From an uncultured Eubacteriales bacterium (GTDB taxonomy: Bacteria > Bacillota > Clostridia > Oscillospirales > Acutalibacteraceae): 5,573 nucleotides of DNA. The stretch is taken from contig ONVG01000102.1 in assembly GCA_900321195.1 (NCBI GenBank), positions 407 through 5,979 on the forward strand, in the 5' to 3' direction. Both the position numbers and the translations under genes were made by a program. Shown here one piece after another: positions 1 to 5,573 of this stretch. Numbering within the stretch: position 1 is the stretch's first letter; each line of letters begins with the position of its first letter. Under the pieces are notes generated by a model. The model was not told where the DNA came from, made no database searches, and was given only the letters and a program-made list of their open reading frames with translations.

Positions 1-1
1 G

Positions 2-943
2 CCGTTTTCAAATCCTCCAAAGATAAGCGGCGAGGATGAAATACCCGTTGCAAGGTACAGCGGAAGTCTGCAAAACAAGTCGGTCTACCGTCAGTATCTT
101 GCGGGTAAATACGGAAAGGTCAAAATGCTTTTTTCGGGAATACACCTCAATTTTTCCTTTACAAATGAACTTGTAAAAACAGCCTTCGGGCAAAGCAGGT
201 ATGAAAGCTTTTCAGATTTCAAAAATAATATGTATCTGCGCCTTGCGTCAAGCCTGACACAGTATGCGTGGCTGGTCGTTTATCTTATGGCGGCAAGTCC
301 TGTTGCGGATGCTTCTATGGGAACAAAAAGCAACATTTATTCATCCGTAAGATGCTCAGATATAGGATATTGGAACCATTTTACGCCTATACTTGAATAT
401 TCCTCTCTTGACAGCTATATTGCAAGCATCAGAAAATATATAGACAACGGCAATTTACGTTCCGTTTCCGAGCTTTATTATCCTGTAAGGCTTAAACCAA
501 GAGGCGCAAACAGTCTTGAAGCTCTTGAACAAAACGGTATCAATCATCTTGAGCTGCGTGTAATTGACGTAGACCCCCTATCCCCTACAGGTATTTTCAC
601 TGAGGATATCCGCTTTGTGCATTTGCTGATGATTTATCTTGCATCGCTTCCGGAATATCATCCCACCGGCAAAGACCAGATAAAAGCGATATGTGATGTA
701 AAGTCCGCTGCAATATTCGGAAACGAGGATATCAGACAAAGAGCGATAAGTGTTCTTGCGGAAATGAAACACTTTATAAAAAAGCATTTTCCCGAATACA
801 GCGATACTATTGAATATCAGCTCGGAAAAACCGAAACGGGTCACAGCTATGCGGAAAGAGTCAGCAGCCGTTTCGGAGATGATTATATGAATAAGGGTAT
901 TTCTCTTGCAAAGGAATACAGGGAGAGTGTCGGCTATGTGTGA
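2..943 (+). CDS. gshA: Glutamate-cysteine ligase (GshA type), 3' part, 5' end outside window
   Basis: C-terminal 313 residues of a gamma-glutamylcysteine synthetase, which joins the gamma-carboxyl of glutamate to cysteine using ATP in the cytoplasm. The frame is open to the left edge, so the ATG at 125 is an internal Met. The stretch reading SGIHLNFSF (134-160) matches the SG(I/V)HYNFS motif of the E. coli GshA/GshF lineage. SSVRCSDIGY (341-370) matches SLRMSDLGY, and ELRVIDVDPLSPTG (from 551) matches the EVRSLDINPFSPIG block. A 'YPVRLKPRG' segment just before it also fits. Compared with about 518 residues in E. coli GshA, some 150-200 N-terminal residues are probably missing. The protein ends soon after the ligase domain, so the ATP-grasp glutathione synthetase half found in GshF fusions is absent. 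Its last 8 bases overlap the next gene, which implies co-transcription and translational coupling. The family call is firm; the exact amino acceptor is inferred. Confidence 0.88.
   Translation, partial: PFSNPPKISGEDEIPVARYSGSLQNKSVYRQYLAGKYGKVKMLFSGIHLNFSFTNELVKTAFGQSRYESFSDFKNNMYLRLASSLTQYAWLVVYLMAASPVADASMGTKSNIYSSVRCSDIGYWNHFTPILEYSSLDSYIASIRKYIDNGNLRSVSELYYPVRLKPRGANSLEALEQNGINHLELRVIDVDPLSPTGIFTEDIRFVHLLMIYLASLPEYHPTGKDQIKAICDVKSAAIFGNEDIRQRAISVLAEMKHFIKKHFPEYSDTIEYQLGKTETGHSYAERVSSRFGDDYMNKGISLAKEYRESVGYV
921..927 (+). promoter_or_regulatory. Ribosome binding site for the amidotransferase gene
   Basis: GGGAGAG lies inside the end of gshA, 8 bases before the ATG at 936. It supports that start over the in-frame ATG at 906, which would add ten residues in front of the cysteine that must become N-terminal. 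Confidence 0.6.
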
Positions 944-1709
944 AATATTCGGTCTGACTTCAAGAGACGATTTTACAGCAAATGACTATCTCCGCATTTT
1001 TTACAGTCACAGCGAGCGACACCCTCACGGTTGGGGACTTGCCTGCATCTCACGAAGCAGCACATTAATAGAAAAGGAAAGCATAAAAGCCTCAGACAGC
1101 AATTATCTGAAAGAAAGGCTTTCTCAGCCCATAACTTCAAAAATACTGCTTGCACATATCCGTTATGCGACTATCGGTAATGTTGAATACAAAAACTGTC
1201 ATCCCTTTACCGCAAAGGACAACACCGACATACGATGGACGCTTATACATAACGGCACGATATTCGAGCATCCTCCGCTGAGCCAATATGTAAAAAAGCA
1301 GCTTGGCGATACCGACAGTGAAAGGATACTTTTATATTTAACAGACAGATTAAATGAAGCACAAAACAAAAAAGGCGCAAGGCTGATGTTTGAAGAGCGC
1401 TTTGCTTTGTTTGACGAGATAATATGTGAAATGTCAAAGGGCAACAAGCTGAATCTGTTGTTTTCGGACGGAAAATATCTATATGCACATACAAACTGCA
1501 AAGGAACACTTTTTTATCTCAGTCGGGATAACTACACACTGCTTTCCACTGTTCCGCTGAGCGACGAAGAATGGCAGCCTCTCCCCTTTACAAGACTTTT
1601 AGCTTATCACAAGGGAAATCTGATAAAAACCGGAACCGATCACGGACACGAATACTTTGAAAGTGAGGAGTCCATGAAACTGCTTTACCGCATATTTGCA
1701 AACCTGTAA
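936..1709 (+). CDS. Stand-alone class II glutamine amidotransferase (YafJ/EgtC/Dug3-like)
   Basis: A 257-residue Ntn-type amidotransferase of the GATase_4 kind. Removal of Met1 exposes Cys2 (MCEIFG), the expected nucleophile that hydrolyses a gamma-glutamyl amide. Visible family motifs are HPHGWGLA (29-36), AHIRYAT (73-79), CHPF (88-91), the oxyanion-hole HNG (105-107) and GDTDSE (124-129). A later 'LLFSDGKYLYAH' block and a 'TVPLSDEEWQ' block match E. coli YafJ, which is also about 255 residues. There is no synthase or sugar-isomerase domain, so ammonia transfer within one chain is not possible. Known relatives act as gamma-glutamyl hydrolases: EgtC in ergothioneine synthesis and Dug3 (with Dug2) in yeast glutathione breakdown. 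The start codon sits inside gshA (8-bp overlap), so the two products are probably made together. The inference is that it acts on a gamma-glutamyl thiol; a partner-dependent ammonia donor remains possible. Fold and active site are near certain, the substrate is unknown. Confidence 0.88.
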   Translation: MCEIFGLTSRDDFTANDYLRIFYSHSERHPHGWGLACISRSSTLIEKESIKASDSNYLKERLSQPITSKILLAHIRYATIGNVEYKNCHPFTAKDNTDIRWTLIHNGTIFEHPPLSQYVKKQLGDTDSERILLYLTDRLNEAQNKKGARLMFEERFALFDEIICEMSKGNKLNLLFSDGKYLYAHTNCKGTLFYLSRDNYTLLSTVPLSDEEWQPLPFTRLLAYHKGNLIKTGTDHGHEYFESEESMKLLYRIFANL

Positions 1710-1719
1710 ACTCCTCACT
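1662..1719 (+). repeat. Perfect 10-bp inverted repeat across the end of the amidotransferase gene
   Basis: AGTGAGGAGT (1662-1671) and its exact reverse complement ACTCCTCACT (1710-1719) flank a 38-base loop that contains the last codons and stop of the amidotransferase gene. The right arm starts directly after the stop codon. No U-tract follows, so it does not look like a terminator. It could be an intercistronic mRNA hairpin or simply chance. Confidence 0.45.
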
Positions 1720-1730
1720 CCAAACTCAAT

Positions 1731-1737
1731 AAAAGGA
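1731..1737 (+). promoter_or_regulatory. Ribosome binding site deciding the start of the GCS2-family gene
   Basis: AAAAGGA lies 8 bases before the ATG at 1746. The alternative in-frame ATG at 1737 begins on the last base of this site and leaves no spacing, so 1746 is preferred. Confidence 0.65.
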
Positions 1738-1745
1738 TGATTTTT

Positions 1746-3128
1746 ATGACAAAAGATGATGTAACAAAAATTTTATATGACCGCTATATAAAGCCGACCG
1801 AAAAAAAGGACGGCAGCTTTATCGGAGTAGAGATAGAAATGCCTATTGTTAATCTCTCACATAAAGCTGTTGATTTTGATATAGTTCACAAGCTTACCGG
1901 ACTGTTTCTGAAAGAATTTGATTTTATTCCTACCGGAATTGATGAGCAGGGACATATCTATTCTGCTTTAAATAAATCAAACGGAGATGTATTTTCCTAT
2001 GACTGCTCATATAATAATATGGAGTTTTCATTCGGCAAGGAAAGCGAGCTGCATACTATAAACGGACGTTTCAGACGGTATTATGATTTTGTTCAGGAGT
2101 ATTTCAAGAACTTCAATTACACACTGACAGGAATGGGGATAAATCCCAACCGTATGGTCAATAACAATGTTCCGATAGAAAACGGCAGATATAAAATGCT
2201 GTTCCATCATCTGTCATCCTTTTCAAAATACGCCTGTCTGCCGATGTACTTTCACAGATATCCGCAGTTCGGCATGTTTTCAAGCGCTTCTCAAGTCCAG
2301 CTTGATGTTACTAAGGAAAGAATACCTCAGGTAATAAATACCTTCAATCAGCTTGAACCGATAAAGGCTCTTCTGTTCAGCAATTCAGTGCTTCTCGGAG
2401 AAAATACCGATCTGCTCTGCTGCCGTGACATGCTCTGGGAAAACAGTACTCACGGCATAAATCCGCATAATGTAGGAATGTATGACTGTGAGATAAAAAC
2501 AGTTGATGATCTGCTGAATTATATTTCGACTGTTGCTATCTACTGTGTAGAGAGAAACGGAAAATACCTCAATTTCAAGCCTGTCAATATACTTGAATAC
2601 TTTAATACCGAAACGCTTACCGGAGAATATCTCGAAAACGGAGAAATATGCTCTATGGAATTTCATCCTCAGCCGGAGGATATAGTATATCTTCGTACAT
2701 TCAAATCCGAAGATCTTACATTCAGGGGAACAATAGAGTTTCGCAGCTCATGCTGTCAGCCCATAAGTGATGTTATGACTGTTGCGGCATTTCATACCGG
2801 TCTGCTTGATAAAACTGACGAGCTTATGGGGCTTATAAAAAATGACCGTTCGCTTTACAACAACGGCTACAATGCTGTTGAACTGCGCCGTCAGCTTGTT
2901 TGCCGTGTCAAGCCTGCATATATTGATATGGACGGTCTGTATGCCCTTGCAAAGCAGATACTTGACCTTTGTAAACAGGGACTTATTGAGCGCGGCTGCG
3001 GTGAGGAAATATACCTTTCACCTCTTTATGAGCGTATCAAAAACAGAACCAATCCTGCACTGACAATGCTTTATCAGCTTGAAAACGGTACTCATATCGA
3101 CAATATCATAATGGAATACGGAAGGTGA
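1746..3128 (+). CDS. Glutamate-cysteine ligase family 2 (GCS2) protein
   Basis: A 460-residue soluble protein with the layout of the GCS2 lineage, which includes plant glutamate-cysteine ligase, EgtA and YbdK-type carboxylate-amine ligases. These join a glutamate gamma-carboxyl to an amine at the cost of ATP. The N-terminal GVEIEMP (27-33) matches the acidic G-E-E-E start motif. DCSYNNMEFSFG (86-97) is the next acidic block. GMGINP (129-134) matches the G-x-H-P turn, SSASQVQLDV (179-188) the TASxQVxLD strand, and RGTIEFRSSCCQP (327-339) the conserved ExRxxD block near the C-terminal half. In that last block the usual Asp is Cys336, followed by a second cysteine. The gene follows the amidotransferase gene after 36 bases and leads directly into the acetyltransferase gene. 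It belongs to a different lineage from the GshA-type ligase of the same operon, so it probably uses a different acceptor or donor, or acts at another step; redundancy cannot be excluded. Membership is well supported, the reaction is not known. Confidence 0.78.
   Translation: MTKDDVTKILYDRYIKPTEKKDGSFIGVEIEMPIVNLSHKAVDFDIVHKLTGLFLKEFDFIPTGIDEQGHIYSALNKSNGDVFSYDCSYNNMEFSFGKESELHTINGRFRRYYDFVQEYFKNFNYTLTGMGINPNRMVNNNVPIENGRYKMLFHHLSSFSKYACLPMYFHRYPQFGMFSSASQVQLDVTKERIPQVINTFNQLEPIKALLFSNSVLLGENTDLLCCRDMLWENSTHGINPHNVGMYDCEIKTVDDLLNYISTVAIYCVERNGKYLNFKPVNILEYFNTETLTGEYLENGEICSMEFHPQPEDIVYLRTFKSEDLTFRGTIEFRSSCCQPISDVMTVAAFHTGLLDKTDELMGLIKNDRSLYNNGYNAVELRRQLVCRVKPAYIDMDGLYALAKQILDLCKQGLIERGCGEEIYLSPLYERIKNRTNPALTMLYQLENGTHIDNIIMEYGR
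3120..3128 (+). promoter_or_regulatory. Ribosome binding site overlapping the upstream stop codon
   Basis: GGAAGGTGA combines a near-consensus AGGTGA Shine-Dalgarno site with the TGA stop (3126-3128) of the GCS2-family gene. It lies 5 bases before the ATG at 3134. This favours that ATG over the GTG at 3125, which lies inside the site itself, and suggests translational coupling. Confidence 0.75.
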
Positions 3129-3133
3129 ATATT

Positions 3134-4081
3134 ATGCAGAAAAAAATAGAAGCAATAACCGAAATGCTGATGAATGACTATCAGCAGGGGCGCGTCATTG
3201 ATGAAATAAAGACATTTGACTATCCCGACAAGAATGTTGTAATTGATATTCTTGAAAAACTGAAAATGATAATCTATCCGGGATATTACCGCAACAGTAA
3301 CTACAGAACTTATACTGTCAGAAACAATATTTCTATTCTGACAGAGGATATCATCTATAATCTTATCAAACAGATATCCATTGTGCTGAAATATGTGCCT
3401 GAATATAAAAACGCAGATGTATCTGTACTATCGAAAGAAGCCGAGAATATAACCTTTTCGTTTCTTGAAAAAATACCTAAGATACGTGAGTATATCGAAA
3501 CGGATATTGCGGCGGCTTATGACGGCGACCCTGCCGCATATAACAAAGACGAGATAATATGCAGCTATCCGGGACTGTTTGCTATATTCACAAACAGAAT
3601 AGCGCACGAGCTGTTTTTGCTCAATGTTCCTCTGATACCGCGTATTATGACCGAGCATGCACACAGCCTTACAGGTATCGACATACATCCGGGTACGACT
3701 ATCGGCAAATATTTCTTTATCGACCACGGTACCGGAATAGTCATAGGTGAAACTACCGTTATAGGCAATAATGTAAAGATATATCAGGGCGTAACGCTTG
3801 GCGCGCTATCCACAAGAGGCGGACAGAATCTCAGGGGCAAAAAAAGACATCCGACTATCTGCGACAATGTGACGATATATTCAGGCGCTTCCATTTTAGG
3901 CGGTGAAACGATCGTCGGAAAGGGTGTTGTAGTCGGCGGCAACGCATTCATAACCACCTCAATACCGGAAGGCGCAAAGGTCAGTGTGAAAAGTCAGGAG
4001 CTTACCTACAACTACGATTCATCCAGACCCGTTGAGCGCAAGGACATCGAGCTTGACTCCGCATGGTTCTATCAGATATAG
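3134..4081 (+). CDS. epsC: Serine O-acetyltransferase, EpsC/CysE type
   Basis: A 315-residue cytoplasmic enzyme that acetylates L-serine with acetyl-CoA to O-acetylserine, the direct precursor of cysteine. Residues 1 to about 150 form the helical N-terminal extension of the long EpsC type. The CysE helical segment with 'FTNRIAHEL' follows, then a left-handed beta-helix of hexapeptide repeats. Asp183 in GIDIHPG and His198 in DHGTGIVIGET match the catalytic pair Asp143/His158 of E. coli CysE with the same 15-residue spacing. The 'KKRHPTI' loop and 'YQGVTLGA' strand also match. The chain ends in FYQI, and a terminal isoleucine is what CysE enzymes insert into cysteine synthase. It is the last gene of the operon, five bases after the stop of the GCS2-family gene, and points to local supply of cysteine or O-acetylserine for the ligases. 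No cysteine synthase is in the window. A GTG at 3125 is a less likely start. Confidence 0.92.
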   Translation: MQKKIEAITEMLMNDYQQGRVIDEIKTFDYPDKNVVIDILEKLKMIIYPGYYRNSNYRTYTVRNNISILTEDIIYNLIKQISIVLKYVPEYKNADVSVLSKEAENITFSFLEKIPKIREYIETDIAAAYDGDPAAYNKDEIICSYPGLFAIFTNRIAHELFLLNVPLIPRIMTEHAHSLTGIDIHPGTTIGKYFFIDHGTGIVIGETTVIGNNVKIYQGVTLGALSTRGGQNLRGKKRHPTICDNVTIYSGASILGGETIVGKGVVVGGNAFITTSIPEGAKVSVKSQELTYNYDSSRPVERKDIELDSAWFYQI

Positions 4082-4115
4082 GGAGTAAATAAAATAATAA
4101 ATAATAAAGAATAAT

Positions 4116-4153
4116 AAAAGTTCCCGTTAGTTTTTTGGCTAACGGGAACTTTT
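4116..4153. terminator. Bidirectional rho-independent terminator
   Basis: AAAAGTTCCCGTTAG (4116-4130) pairs perfectly with CTAACGGGAACTTTT (4139-4153) around an 8-base loop. On the + strand the stem runs into TTTTT and then AT-rich DNA. On the - strand it runs into TTTTATTATT. It sits 34 bases after the acetyltransferase stop and 15 bases after the stop of the convergent radical SAM gene, so it can end both transcripts. Confidence 0.93.
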
Positions 4154-4168
4154 TAATAAAATTATTGA

Positions 4169-5041
4169 TTATTTCCAGCTCAGTTGTTCGTATCTTTCGG
4201 GCAGCTCACGCATATAAGAAAAGCATTCATCCGGAGTAAACATGATGCCGTTTTTCCGGCATATCCTTTGAAATATTCCTGTCAACTCTTTTGCATAAGG
4301 GCTTGGCAGCTCATACGCATTTCCATAACGTTTAATGTATCTTTCTTTCATTCCGTGAAAATGCTTGTCAAGTGCTGCATAATAATACTCACGGTCTCCC
4401 TCGCGCAGTGTAAGACCCATTCCGAAATCGATAACTCCCTTTACGCCTGCGCTGACGCATTCATCAAGAATGGCTGTTATATTTTCCTTCGTATCATTGA
4501 TGAACGGCAATATTGGAGTTAACCACACTATTGTGGGTATTCCTCGCTCACGCATCATTTTCAGTATTTCGATACGCCGCTTTGTATTGCAGACATTCGG
4601 CTCTAATATTTTGCAAAGAGAGTCATCATAGGTCGTCAGCGTTATCTGAACAACACATTTCGCGGAACGGTTTATCTCGTCAAGCAAATCGATATCACGA
4701 AGTATCAGGTCGGATTTGGTCTGCACAGCTGCCCCGAAGCCGTTCCTGAGAATTATCTTCAGGCACTCCCTTGTAAGCTGTAACTTTTCCTCGCAGTGCA
4801 TGTAAGGGTCAGACATTGCTCCCGTACCTATCATACATCTTTTCCTTTTTGCCCTCAGCGCTTTATCAAGCAGCTCAGGCGCGTTGCGCTTGACTTCAAT
4901 ATCTTCAAACGGATGTGTAAACTGATAGCATTTACTTCTGCTGTCACAGTAAATACATCCGTGAGTACATCCCCGATAAATATTCATCCCATAGTAACCG
5001 CCGCTGCCTGAAAGTATGGTTTTGGCATCAACAAAGTGCAT
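4169..5041 (-). CDS. Radical SAM protein, SPL-like (COG1533) family
   Basis: A complete 290-residue radical SAM enzyme. Cys25, Cys29 and Cys32 in RGCTHGCIYC form the Cx3Cx2C motif that holds a 4Fe-4S cluster and cleaves S-adenosylmethionine. The family pattern continues with GTGAMSDPY (72-80), a 'EKLQLTRECL' segment, QTKSDLILRDID (107-118), and TLTTYDD ending in LEP (134-148). A 'TPILPFINDT' strand follows. These match the SplB-like group typified by mycobacterial Rv2578c, not a class with a defined reaction. True spore photoproduct lyase is longer and has different flanking sequence, so a DNA-repair label is not justified. There is no SPASM domain; extra cysteines (such as 38, 69, 83, 129 and 143) are scattered without a cluster pattern. 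It converges on the thiol operon and shares its terminator, so it is not co-transcribed with it. Together with the CotH-like gene 57 bases upstream it may form a separate transcript. The substrate is unknown. Confidence 0.88.
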   Translation of the reverse strand: MHFVDAKTILSGSGGYYGMNIYRGCTHGCIYCDSRSKCYQFTHPFEDIEVKRNAPELLDKALRAKRKRCMIGTGAMSDPYMHCEEKLQLTRECLKIILRNGFGAAVQTKSDLILRDIDLLDEINRSAKCVVQITLTTYDDSLCKILEPNVCNTKRRIEILKMMRERGIPTIVWLTPILPFINDTKENITAILDECVSAGVKGVIDFGMGLTLREGDREYYYAALDKHFHGMKERYIKRYGNAYELPSPYAKELTGIFQRICRKNGIMFTPDECFSYMRELPERYEQLSWK

Positions 5042-5051
5042 TTTTCATCAT

Positions 5052-5056
5052 TCCTT
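5052..5056 (-). promoter_or_regulatory. Ribosome binding site for the radical SAM gene
   Basis: Read on the - strand, AAGGA lies 10 bases before the ATG at 5041. It is the only purine-rich site near that start. Confidence 0.5.
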
Positions 5057-5098
5057 AACAGTCGGTGAACGGACTGCACCGCATCCGAGCATAAGAAC

Positions 5099-5572
5099 TT
5101 ACGGTTTTGAAGAATTATAGGTTTGCATTATTTGTGAGCGGAACTGTTCAAATGACATGTTGGCTCTGTCTCCGCCGTTTTTGTTGCCGTTCAGACTGAA
5201 TTGAAATATCTCCTCCTGATTTGCAAACCTTATGTAAGGCGTGATAATGCCCTCATAATTGCTCTTTGCGGTGTTGTACATCTTATTGAAGTCGGCATCA
5301 CTTGTGAGCATCTCTGTCTGTGAGAGCTTTTTAAGCTCGGATGCGTACTTGTCTCTTATATACATAAACTCAGCGGTCGTATCGTGCGTAATCGTTTTCT
5401 TGATGATCGGATTTTCCTGAGCGCTCTGAGTTGCCGCATAGCTTGAATACGGGTTTCTTGTCGCACAGTTCTTGTTAAGACCGTATGTGATACCAAGTGT
5501 GCGGTCATTGTCATAAACAATAAATATTGCCTTGCCGTTATCCTTGCGGAAATACAGATAATGATTGTTATA
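5099..5572 (-). CDS. CotH-like kinase family protein, C-terminal part, 5' end outside window
   Basis: The last 157 residues of a protein that enters from the right edge; the frame has no stop up to 5572. The Met at 5365 is internal and should not be taken as a start. The first visible residues, NNHYLYFRKDNGKAIFIVYD, followed by DNDRTLGIT (acidic motif coded at 5498-5515), resemble the CotH block in which a short 'NxYLY' strand, a 'GKW.FIPWD' strand and an Asp-rich 'DxD..xG' motif follow each other. Then come NPI and a helical stretch around 'YIRDKYASELKKL', like the 'NPLx..lL...YR..Y' helices after the CotH core. 'MSFEQFRSQI' near the end also fits. CotH proteins are atypical kinases of spore coats, and in gut Clostridia they also occur as secreted or dockerin-bearing proteins. 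No signal peptide, dockerin or anchor can be seen in the part present, and the chain ends in ...YNSSKP. The call rests on motif resemblance by eye. Confidence 0.65.
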   Translation of the reverse strand, partial: YNNHYLYFRKDNGKAIFIVYDNDRTLGITYGLNKNCATRNPYSSYAATQSAQENPIIKKTITHDTTAEFMYIRDKYASELKKLSQTEMLTSDADFNKMYNTAKSNYEGIITPYIRFANQEEIFQFSLNGNKNGGDRANMSFEQFRSQIMQTYNSSKP

Positions 5573-5573
5573 A

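Noticed and set aside
125..943. ATG at 125 as the start of the first gene
   Set aside because: The frame is open back to base 2, and the residues before 125 (such as RQYLAGKYG) fit the conserved region just ahead of the SGIHLNFSF motif, so the gene begins outside the window.
3125..3133. GTG at 3125 as the start of the acetyltransferase gene
   Set aside because: It lies within the Shine-Dalgarno sequence that correctly precedes the ATG at 3134.
3428..3727. Antisense open frame inside the acetyltransferase gene
   Set aside because: It is a shadow of a well-conserved gene, with no recognisable motif and no ribosome binding site of note.
4184..4749. Plus-strand open frames opposite the radical SAM gene
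   Set aside because: They are composition shadows of the motif-rich minus-strand gene, with low-complexity translations lacking any family pattern.
4169..5041. Spore photoproduct lyase (SplB) assignment
   Set aside because: The shared COG1533 blocks show family relation only; length and flanking sequence do not match true SplB, so a DNA-repair role was not claimed.
5059..5081. Short inverted repeats between the CotH-like and radical SAM genes (CAGTC/GACTG and CGGTG/CACCG)
   Set aside because: The stems are only five pairs, overlap each other and have no following U-tract, so a terminator or riboswitch cannot be supported.
1..5573. CRISPR array, tRNA, insertion sequence or phage genes
   Set aside because: No regularly spaced direct repeats, cloverleaf-like segments, transposase motifs or terminal repeats were seen on either strand.

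Overview
The window looks like a piece of a chromosome from an anaerobic Firmicute, most plausibly a gut Clostridia of the Ruminococcus/Oscillospiraceae kind. This placement is inference from moderately AT-rich DNA, purine-rich Shine-Dalgarno sites, an EpsC-type serine acetyltransferase, an SPL-like radical SAM protein and a CotH-like protein. No rRNA or other marker gene is present to settle it.

The left three quarters (1-4081, + strand) is a tight four-gene operon whose upstream end lies outside the window. In order it holds: the C-terminal ~313 residues of a GshA-type glutamate-cysteine ligase; a stand-alone class II (Ntn) glutamine amidotransferase of the YafJ/EgtC/Dug3 kind, overlapping gshA by 8 bp; a second ligase-like protein of the other lineage (GCS2 family); and an EpsC/CysE-type serine O-acetyltransferase whose ribosome binding site overlaps the stop codon of the gene before it. 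A strong hairpin with U-tracts on both sides ends the operon.

The right quarter (4169-5573, - strand) converges on that terminator. It holds a complete radical SAM protein of the SPL-like COG1533 group and, upstream of it, the C-terminal 157 residues of a protein that resembles CotH-type secreted kinases and runs off the right edge.

Read together, the operon suggests low-molecular-weight thiol or gamma-glutamyl metabolism. The acetyltransferase would supply O-acetylserine for cysteine, one or both ligases would make gamma-glutamyl-cysteine or a related amide, and the amidotransferase-like hydrolase could remove the gamma-glutamyl group, as EgtC does in ergothioneine synthesis and Dug3 in yeast glutathione breakdown. 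No glutathione synthetase, ATP-grasp domain, EgtB/EgtD-like gene or cysteine synthase is visible here, so the end product is open. This combination is the most interesting content of the window.
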